NCBI GenBank assembly: GCA_910585265.1
Contig: CAJUCA010000003.1
Coordinates: 50,407-114,406, forward strand
From: an uncultured Oscillospiraceae bacterium
GTDB lineage: Bacteria > Bacillota > Clostridia > Oscillospirales > Oscillospiraceae
Direction: 5' to 3'
DNA length: 64,000 bases
Positions 58,941-64,000 of the stretch are shown here, in pieces; position 1 is the stretch's first letter; each line of letters starts with the position of its first letter. The notes below the pieces were generated by a model. It was given only the letters and a program-made list of their open reading frames with translations, had not been told where the DNA came from and searched no databases. The translations under genes and the position numbers were made by a program.

Positions 58941-59225
58941 CGGGATAATTTGACAAAATACGCCCCGGGTGGTATGATGAAACCGGTGCTGTCGTGAAAA
59001 CGGTAGGCGGTTGGCTACACCGACCCGAAAGGGGGTGTAGAGAAATGCTGATTACTGTGACGTTTTATGTCCGTGAATGGGCGATAACGGTTCAGGTAAA
59101 ATGCAGAAACCGCCACTCGGCCAAGTGACGGTTTCTTAGAACTTTCTAAGCAATCGCAAATTGGGCCAACCGCTTACCGGCAGCACCTATATTATATTAT
59201 ACACGGCCGGGAGGTTTTGTCAAGT
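58941..59225 (+). repeat. Tandem repeat unit 2 carrying a toxin-antitoxin-like locus
   Basis: Second 285-bp unit, three bases after unit 1. Promoter (TTGACA 58950-58955, TATGAT 58973-58978), micro-ORF, hairpin (59106-59135) and opposing promoter (TTGACA 59218-59223, TATAAT 59196-59201 on the minus strand) are all conserved. Sequence between hairpin and opposing promoter differs from unit 1 (TTTCTAAGCAATCGCAAATT). Confidence 0.9.
59045..59128 (+). CDS. 27-aa putative type I toxin peptide, unit 2
   Basis: The nucleotide sequence and ribosome site are identical to the micro-ORF at 58757-58840. Its own near-consensus promoter lies about 70 bp upstream. Being complete in both units, neither copy looks decayed. 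Confidence 0.6.
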   Translation: MLITVTFYVREWAITVQVKCRNRHSAK

Positions 59226-59243
59226 ACAGAGCGTCCCGGCGTT

Positions 59244-59471
59244 TCAGCTCCGGCGGGATTTTGGGTATGGATCCTTCACGTCGGTGAGGCCCACCAAGTA
59301 GTCCACGCTGGTTTTGTAGAACTCAGCCAGCTTGACGGCGTCCGCCAGCGAAAGCTCCAACAGCCCGCGTTCGACCTTTGAATAGTTGGATTGATAGCCG
59401 TGCAAGTATTCCGCAATCTGTTTTTGAGACAGATCAGCATCTTCCCGCAAATCCCGGATTCTCAGATACAT
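59244..59471 (-). CDS. Xre-family transcriptional regulator
   Basis: A 75-aa protein that is little more than a helix-turn-helix domain: RIRDLREDADLSQKQIAEYL, SNYSKVERG, then a C-terminal KTSVDYLVGLTD. ATG 59471 is chosen since GGTGAT precedes it; upstream ATGs at 59489 and 59486 lack a ribosome site. It is divergent from the small gene at 59561 and a palindrome lies just before its start, so autorepression and control of the neighbour are likely. Confidence 0.88.
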   Translation of the reverse strand: MYLRIRDLREDADLSQKQIAEYLHGYQSNYSKVERGLLELSLADAVKLAEFYKTSVDYLVGLTDVKDPYPKSRRS

Positions 59472-59473
59472 AA

Positions 59474-59494
59474 TTATCACCGACATCATGATAA
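59474..59494. promoter_or_regulatory. Candidate operator for the Xre regulator
   Basis: TTATCA, 9 bp, TGATAA: a palindrome directly upstream of the xre start codon and 20 bp from the divergent promoter. Confidence 0.5.
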
Positions 59495-59513
59495 CGTAGT
59501 CTAAATTTACCTA

Positions 59514-59542
59514 TTGACAAAAAGATAAAATTTATATACAAT
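59514..59542 (+). promoter_or_regulatory. Sigma-A promoter of the small gene
   Basis: TTGACA at 59514-59519, 17 bp (AT-rich), TACAAT at 59537-59542, followed by the start codon at 59561. Confidence 0.8.
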
Positions 59543-59560
59543 ATCTTTTGGTGATAGTAT

Positions 59561-59728
59561 ATGGTAGATTACAAAGAGCTATACCACAAGATGTTCAACG
59601 CTTGCGAGAACGCCATCAACCTCCTCATCGCCGCCCAGCGGGAGTGCGAGGAGCGGGTCATATCCGATGGGGACGCCCCGCCGGGGGAAAACCTCACCGT
59701 ACTGCCCCAGCCTGAAGATAAGGAATAA
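59561..59728 (+). CDS. Small conserved protein divergent from the Xre regulator
   Basis: A 55-aa protein, MVDYKELYHKMFNACENAIN and an acidic Pro-rich end. Helical first half with two Cys. Short proteins starting DYxxLYHxMFN are, from memory, common next to Xre regulators in Clostridia; function is unknown. The ribosome site is a weak GGTGAT. Codon use at the start is less GC-rich than in the neighbours, suggesting an acquired element. A terminator follows at once. Confidence 0.7.
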   Translation: MVDYKELYHKMFNACENAINLLIAAQRECEERVISDGDAPPGENLTVLPQPEDKE

Positions 59729-59759
59729 AAATTCCCTCCGCCCAGCGGAGGGAATTTTT
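59727..59759. terminator. Bidirectional terminator between small gene and bioY
   Basis: Stem AAAATTCCCTCCGC / GCGGAGGGAATTTT with a 3-base loop and flanking A- and T-runs. Confidence 0.9.
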
Positions 59760-59769
59760 ATGCAGGTTC

Positions 59770-60354
59770 TTACAGCAGCCGCGCCTGCTCCAGCCGCCTG
59801 CGGACCGGAATGCCCACCAGCAGGGCGATTCCCATCTTGATCAGATCAAAGGGGATGAAGGGGTACACGCAGGCCGCCAGAGCCGCCCCCAGCCCCACCC
59901 CGGCCTGGACGCAGTACCAGGCGGTGCCGAAGGCGTACAGCACGGCGGTGCCCAGCACCAGCCCCAGAACCTGGACGGACAGGGCGGCCATCCGGCTCTT
60001 GCCGTCCTCCCCGGGGAAGCGGCGGAAGGACCACTGGATCGCCGCCCCCGCCAGCAGGGTCATGGGCAGATAGCCCACCAGATAGCCCCCCGTGGGGCCC
60101 AGCAGACGGGCCGCGCCCCCCATGTAGTTGCTGAACACCGGCAGGCCCGCAAAGCCTACCAGCAGGTACACCAGCACGCTGGCCGTCCCCTTGAGGCCCC
60201 CCAGCAGGCAGGCGGTCAGGTAGATGGCCAGGGTGCCCCCGGTGAGGGAGATCACCCCGATAGGAATGGAGATGGGGGCGATGACGCAGATCACCGCCGC
60301 CATCACCCCGCACAGGGCGAGCTGGCGGACATGGACCCGGGATGCAGCTGACAT
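59770..60354 (-). CDS. bioY: Biotin transporter substrate-binding component BioY
   Basis: BioY (194 aa) is the S-component of the energy-coupling-factor biotin transporter. ATG 60354 (MSAASRVHVRQL) follows GGAGG; the frame is open upstream through the promoter. Six membrane helices; family motifs GTLAIYLTACLLGGLKG, LVGFAGLPVF and GPTGGYLVGY, and a C-terminal PFIPFDLIKM. No ecfA/ecfT genes are near, so it must use shared ECF components or work alone. A BirA-type operator overlaps its promoter. Confidence 0.94.
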   Translation of the reverse strand: MSAASRVHVRQLALCGVMAAVICVIAPISIPIGVISLTGGTLAIYLTACLLGGLKGTASVLVYLLVGFAGLPVFSNYMGGAARLLGPTGGYLVGYLPMTLLAGAAIQWSFRRFPGEDGKSRMAALSVQVLGLVLGTAVLYAFGTAWYCVQAGVGLGAALAACVYPFIPFDLIKMGIALLVGIPVRRRLEQARLL

Positions 60355-60367
60355 AAAGCATTCCTCC

Positions 60368-60401
60368 ATTGTAAACTGATTTGCGTGTTTTAGTATACAA
60401 T
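60368..60401 (-). promoter_or_regulatory. BirA-type biotin operator
   Basis: ATTGTAAACT, 14 bp, AGTATACAAT: near-perfect inverted repeat matching the known Firmicutes BirA box (TTGTAAAC/GTTTACAA halves). It covers the -10 box of bioY, so biotin-bound BirA would block transcription. Confidence 0.8.
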
Positions 60402-60420
60402 TAAGGGGCCAGCCTGTCAA
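60392..60420 (-). promoter_or_regulatory. Sigma-A promoter of bioY
   Basis: On the minus strand TTGACA (60415-60420), 17 bp, TATACT (60392-60397). Confidence 0.85.
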
Positions 60421-60462
60421 GGGGGTGAGCAGGGTTTTCGGAAAATTTCTCCACGCGCCCGA

Positions 60463-60491
60463 TTGATTCTGCCGGGGGTTTGTGATATGAT
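60463..60491 (+). promoter_or_regulatory. Sigma-A promoter of the PAS/GGDEF pair
   Basis: TTGATT at 60463-60468, 17 bp, TATGAT at 60486-60491, about 70 bp before the start codon. Confidence 0.7.
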
Positions 60492-60562
60492 ATCAGGTGA
60501 GGTTTCGCGGTCCGGCCCGAGTGATGTTAGGGACAGCCGGACGGCTTTGGGAGGGATATCCA

Positions 60563-61042
60563 TTGGACCTGATGGATCAGAAGATCAAGCATGAGGAGCT
60601 GTGGGGGGCGGAGCCCAACGCCACCGAGGATGAGCTGAGCGACATCATCGGTAGCCTGAGCCGCCTGTTTTCCTCCACCTACTATGTGAACCTGGAACAG
60701 GACACTTACCGCGCGGTCATCCAGCTGCGCCGGGTGGGGGACGTGCTGGGCAACGAGGTGAACTACACCTCCGCCATCCGCATTTATGCCCAGTATTTCG
60801 TCCATCCGGAGGATCAGGCGGAGTATTTGCAGGCGATGGACGTGGAAAACCTCCGCCGGGAGCTGCGCTGGTGGCAGCCCTGCGTGGCGGTGGAGTACCG
60901 CAGGCCGGCGGAGGAGCCGGGCAAGTGGGACTGGGTGCGGGCCAGCGCGGTGCTGGCCCGGGCGGGGGAGGACGACGCGCCGCTTACCGCCGTCTATGTA
61001 GCCCAGGACATCAGCAGCGGCCGCCGCCTGCCCAACACGTGA
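60563..61042 (+). CDS. PAS-like sensor domain protein
   Basis: A 159-aa soluble protein. The start is taken as TTG 60563, eight bases after GGGAGGG; ATG 60572 is the alternative. Residues about 30-150 look like a PAS domain of the kind found before GGDEF domains in Clostridia: STYYVNLEQDTYRAVIQL, a FVHPEDQAEYLQAM helix, and final strands WVRASAVLAR and LTAVYVAQDIS. There is no output domain. It precedes the diguanylate cyclase gene by 84 bp and may feed it. Confidence 0.7.
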   Translation: MDLMDQKIKHEELWGAEPNATEDELSDIIGSLSRLFSSTYYVNLEQDTYRAVIQLRRVGDVLGNEVNYTSAIRIYAQYFVHPEDQAEYLQAMDVENLRRELRWWQPCVAVEYRRPAEEPGKWDWVRASAVLARAGEDDAPLTAVYVAQDISSGRRLPNT

Positions 61043-61126
61043 CTGTCCTCCGCCTGCGGCTGTCCCTGCTGAGGCCGGGGCGGGACGCTATCTATGAAGA
61101 ACTATGAAAAAGACGGGGGGAATCCC

Positions 61127-62056
61127 ATGGAGACTATGGATAAGATACTGGTCATTGACGACAGCCCTGTCCAGACCGAGTTTTTGTCCTCCATTTTACG
61201 ATCCGATTACGACATTACCGCCTGCCACACCGCCGAGGCGGGCCTGCGCGCCGCCAAGGAGGGGAGCTTTTCCCTGATCCTGCTGGACGTGGTGATGCCC
61301 GAGATGGACGGCTTCACCCTGCTGAAGGAGCTGAAGGGCACCGAGCTGACCCGGTTTATCCCGGTGATCCTGCTGACCAGCCTGGCGGACATCCAGTACG
61401 AGGAGCGGGGGCTGCTGCTGGGGGCGGTGGACTACGTGACCAAGCCCTTCAGCCCGGTGATCATCAAGGCCCGGGTGAACACCCACATCCAGCTCTACCA
61501 CTACCAGATGCAGTTCAGGCGGCAGGCCATGGTGGATGAGCTCACCGGCGTGGCAAACCGCCGCCGGTACGAGGAGGAGTGCCTGGTGCGCTGGCGGGAG
61601 GCCGTCCGCTTCGAGCTGCCCTTCTCCATCTGTATGTTCGACATCGACAAGTTCAAGCTGTATAACGACACCTTCGGGCACCCCGCCGGGGACAAGGTGA
61701 TCGCCGCCGTGGCCAAGACCGCCGCCGGCTTCTTCCACCGCTCCACCGACCTGTTCGCCCGGTACGGCGGGGAGGAGTTCGTGGCCCTGTTCCTGGGCAG
61801 CGACGGGCGCACCGCCTTCGAGTTCTTACAGACCGTCCGAGAGGCGGTGGAGAACCTGCACATCCAGCACAACTCCCCCGTGGGCCCCTGGGTGACCATC
61901 AGCGTGGGCGGAGTGACGGTGGTGCCCACCACCCGGGACCGCCCGGAGGACTTCCTCAAGCGGGCGGACGCCATGCTGTACGACGCCAAGCGGCTTGGGC
62001 GGAACATGGTGGTGTGGTGCGACGAGAACGTCCGGCAGCTCCGGGAGCGGGAGTGA
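61127..62056 (+). CDS. Response regulator with GGDEF diguanylate cyclase domain
   Basis: A 309-aa protein (PleD/WspR-type). ATG 61127 (METMDKILVID) follows GGGGGG; an ATG at 61094 is also in frame. The receiver domain has phosphoacceptor D54 (LLDVVMPEMDG) and Lys in TKPFSP. The GGDEF domain has DELTGVANRRRYEEE, FDIDKFKLYND and the catalytic RYGGEEF; RSTD five residues before it is the RxxD inhibitory site. It should make c-di-GMP with product feedback, when phosphorylated. No histidine kinase is adjacent. Confidence 0.93.
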   Translation: METMDKILVIDDSPVQTEFLSSILRSDYDITACHTAEAGLRAAKEGSFSLILLDVVMPEMDGFTLLKELKGTELTRFIPVILLTSLADIQYEERGLLLGAVDYVTKPFSPVIIKARVNTHIQLYHYQMQFRRQAMVDELTGVANRRRYEEECLVRWREAVRFELPFSICMFDIDKFKLYNDTFGHPAGDKVIAAVAKTAAGFFHRSTDLFARYGGEEFVALFLGSDGRTAFEFLQTVREAVENLHIQHNSPVGPWVTISVGGVTVVPTTRDRPEDFLKRADAMLYDAKRLGRNMVVWCDENVRQLRERE

Positions 62057-62096
62057 GCCCGCCTGGGAAGCAGTAACGCAGGGTTCCGCACAATCA

Positions 62097-62140
62097 AAAA
62101 ACCCCGTCCCATGGCCGGACAGCCGGGGGACGGGGTTTTT
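62097..62140 (+). terminator. Terminator after the diguanylate cyclase gene
   Basis: Stem AAACCCCGTCCC / GGGACGGGGTTT with a 16-base loop, followed by T-run. Confidence 0.85.
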
Positions 62141-62176
62141 CGGGCAAAAATTCTGCCGCTCCCGTCAAATTCTTTC

Positions 62177-62205
62177 TTGACGCGGGGCGGCCTTTGTGGT
62201 ACAAT
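62177..62205 (+). promoter_or_regulatory. Sigma-A promoter of rpoB, with long leader
   Basis: TTGACG at 62177-62182, 17 bp, TACAAT at 62200-62205. The leader to the rpoB start is about 160 nt and holds a hairpin GGGGGAG / CTCCCCC near 62228-62247. No ribosomal protein gene precedes it. Confidence 0.75.
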
Positions 62206-62373
62206 AAACTGCTTTTATACACAGCGGAAGGGGGGAGGATACTCCCCCAAGTTAAGTACAGTATAGCAGGCCGCGGGGAAAAGCGCAAGGGGGAATTTCA
62301 AACCCGTGACAACAGCCCCGGGCGTTTAACGGCGGCGGCCCCGAAATTCTGACGAAGTGGAGCGTGATTGGCA

Positions 62374-64000
62374 ATGGCGCGAGCTATCAAAGACGTGTGG
62401 TACGGCAAGACCATGCGCAAGAGCTTCGCCCGCAGCGAGGAGATCCTGGATATGCCCTACCTCCTGGAGATCCAGAAGGAGTCCTATAAGTGGTTCCTGG
62501 AGAAGGGCCTCCAGGAGGTCTTTAACGACGTGGACTCCATCACCGACTACGCGGGCAACCTGGAGCTGACCTTCATCAGCTTCTCCATGGACGATCCCCC
62601 CAAGTACACCATCGAGGAGTGCAAGGCCCAGGACATGACCTACGCCGCCCCCATGAAGGTGCAGGTCCACCTGCGCAACAAGGCCACCAACGAGATCAAG
62701 GAGCAGGACATCTTTATGGGGGACTTCCCCATCATGACCGACGCGGGCACCTTCGTCATCAACGGGGCGGAGCGTGTCATCGTGTCCCAGATCGTCCGCT
62801 CTCCCGGGGTGTACTACGCCCGGAACGCGGACAAGGCGGACAACATCACCTTCGCCGCCACCGTGATCCCCTACCGGGGGGCGTGGCTGGAGTATGAGAC
62901 GGATCTGTCCGACATCTTCTACGTCCGCATCGACAAGAACCGGAAGCTCCCCGTCACCTGCCTGATCCGGGCCATCGGCCCCCGCACCGACGCGGGCATC
63001 GTGGAGCTGTTCGGGGAGGACCCCCGGATTCTGGCCACCCTGGAAAAGGACTCCTGCAAGAGCTACGAGGAGTCCATGCTGGAGATCTACCGGAAGCTGC
63101 GCCCCGGCGAGCCTCCCACGGTGGACTCCGCCGAGAGCCTGATGAACTCCCTGTTCTTCGATCCCCGGCGGTACGACCTGTCCAACGTGGGCCGCTATAA
63201 GTTCAACAAGAAGCTGTCCATCTGGACCCGGCTGTCCGGGCAGAAGCTGGCCCAGCCCGTGGCCGACCCCTCCACCGGCGAGATCGTCGCGGAGGCAGGG
63301 GAGGTGCTCACCCGGGAACGGGCCCGCCAGCTGGACGCCCTGGGCGTCAACGAGGCGGTGGTGGAGGTGGAGGATCTCCACACCGGCACCCATCTGGTGA
63401 AGGTGTTCTCCAACGGCATGGTGGACATGAAGGGCTTCGTGGACTTCGACCCCGCCGAGGCCAATATCACCGAGAAGGTGCGCTTCGCCAAGCTGAAGGA
63501 GCTGCTGGAGAAGCGGGAGGCGGAGAAGCTGTCCAAGGCGGACTTCCTGGAGCTGATCCAGGACAGCATGGACGAGCTGATCCCCAAGCACATCACCGTG
63601 GACGACATCATGGCCACCATCAACTACCTGAACTGCCTGTCCTTCGGCGTGGGCAGCGCGGACGACATCGACCACCTGGGCAACCGCCGCCTGCGCTGCG
63701 TGGGCGAGCTGCTGCAAAACCAGTTCCGCATCGGCTTCACCCGCATGGAGCGGGTGATCCGGGAGCGGATGACCATCCAGGACCTGGATATTGTCACCCC
63801 CCAGTCCCTGATCAACATCCGGCCCGTCACTGCCGCCATCAAGGAGTTCTTCGGCTCCAGCCCCCTGTCCCAGTTCATGGACCAGACCAACCCCCTGGCG
63901 GAGCTGACCCACAAACGCCGCCTGTCCGCCCTGGGCCCCGGCGGCCTGAGCCGGGACCGGGCCTCCTTCGACGTGCGGGACGTGCACTACTCCCACTACG
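62374..64000 (+). CDS. rpoB: RNA polymerase beta subunit RpoB, N-terminal part
   Basis: 542 codons are visible and the frame is open at the window end. The N-terminus MARAIKDVWYGKTMRKSFAR, GTFVINGAERVIVSQIVRSPG and the rifampicin region SSPLSQFMDQTNPLAELTHKRR with SALGPGGLSRDR are unmistakable. The residues equivalent to E. coli D516, H526 and S531 are unchanged. ATG 62374 is used; the in-frame TTG 62368 is closer to the GTGGAG site and may be the real start. The usual neighbours rplJ-rplL are not upstream; instead a diguanylate cyclase gene and its own promoter precede it. Confidence 0.96.
   Translation, partial: MARAIKDVWYGKTMRKSFARSEEILDMPYLLEIQKESYKWFLEKGLQEVFNDVDSITDYAGNLELTFISFSMDDPPKYTIEECKAQDMTYAAPMKVQVHLRNKATNEIKEQDIFMGDFPIMTDAGTFVINGAERVIVSQIVRSPGVYYARNADKADNITFAATVIPYRGAWLEYETDLSDIFYVRIDKNRKLPVTCLIRAIGPRTDAGIVELFGEDPRILATLEKDSCKSYEESMLEIYRKLRPGEPPTVDSAESLMNSLFFDPRRYDLSNVGRYKFNKKLSIWTRLSGQKLAQPVADPSTGEIVAEAGEVLTRERARQLDALGVNEAVVEVEDLHTGTHLVKVFSNGMVDMKGFVDFDPAEANITEKVRFAKLKELLEKREAEKLSKADFLELIQDSMDELIPKHITVDDIMATINYLNCLSFGVGSADDIDHLGNRRLRCVGELLQNQFRIGFTRMERVIRERMTIQDLDIVTPQSLINIRPVTAAIKEFFGSSPLSQFMDQTNPLAELTHKRRLSALGPGGLSRDRASFDVRDVHYSHY

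Noticed and set aside
58653..59225. CRISPR array or insertion-sequence ends
   Set aside because: Only two long units with promoters, an ORF and a hairpin; no short regularly spaced repeats and no transposase.
1..64000. tRNA, rRNA and known riboswitches
   Set aside because: None was recognised by eye; in particular no c-di-GMP riboswitch core was seen before the SLH, flagellar or cheA genes. A covariance search would be decisive.

Overview
The window is a GC-rich chromosomal segment from a motile, Gram-positive-type (Firmicutes/Clostridia) bacterium, most likely a member of the Oscillospiraceae (Intestinimonas/Oscillibacter/Flavonifractor-like; the genus is an inference). The evidence is a Bacillus/Clostridium-type chemotaxis set (CheC, CheD, CheV, FliY), an S-layer-homology cell surface, strong Shine-Dalgarno sequences, consensus sigma-A promoters and sigma-D (FliA) promoters. 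No outer-membrane flagellar ring genes (FlgH/FlgI) are present.

Layout. (1) 1-17258, plus strand: late part of the main flagellar/chemotaxis operon: flgE(3' end)-flbD-motA-motB-fliM-fliY-cheY-fliO-fliP-fliQ-fliR-flhB-flhA-fliA-flgF-flgG-cheC-cheD-cheV and a degenerate EAL/HDOD gene. (2) 17313-18885, minus: a ComFB-domain protein and a ParA-type ATPase. (3) 19072-22701, plus: fliD-fliS and a FliT-like gene behind a sigma-D promoter. (4) 22782-31107: a membrane C39-like peptidase, then an FtsE-like ATPase, a chemoreceptor, a second FtsA-like actin-fold protein, a Lys/Pro-tailed membrane protein and an AAA+ ATPase. (5) 31279-37742, minus: flgM-flgN-flgK-flgL-DUF6470-fliW-csrA-yjfB. (6) 37958-42653, minus: cheA-cheW-cheR and cheB. 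(7) 42757-54724, plus: a FliK/YlqG-like protein, a stand-alone FlhB C-terminal homologue, and two giant SLH surface proteins between two PilZ proteins. (8) 55085-62056: accessory genes: MATE transporter, kinase-like protein, SprA-like metalloprotease, two tandem copies of a small type I toxin-antitoxin-like RNA locus, an Xre regulator with a divergent small gene, bioY with a BirA-type operator, and a PAS protein followed by a response-regulator diguanylate cyclase. (9) 62374 to the end: the 5' part of rpoB.

How it fits together. FliA made from the main operon should transcribe three late units whose promoters are visible (fliD; flgM-flgN-flgK-flgL...; cheA-cheW-cheR), held back by FlgM. CsrA/FliW give post-transcriptional control of flagellin, whose gene is outside the window. 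Chemotaxis runs from receptor through CheA/CheW/CheV to CheY; CheY-P is read by FliM and probably by FliY and dephosphorylated by CheC/FliY. c-di-GMP signalling is well represented: a GGDEF response regulator with intact catalytic and inhibitory sites, two PilZ proteins, a ComFB protein and a degenerate EAL/HDOD protein.

Most unusual items: the duplicated convergent-promoter micro-ORF locus (58653-59225); a 160-bp inverted-repeat element present twice with compensatory base changes (676-837 and 39100-39260); a FliY carrying three internal CheY-binding-like peptides in place of the N-terminal one; an FtsE/MCP/FtsA-like/membrane-protein gene set within motility genes; and a PilZ-SLH-SLH-PilZ block. 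Surface parts of FliD, FlgK, FlgL and the SLH proteins have codon usage unlike their flanks.
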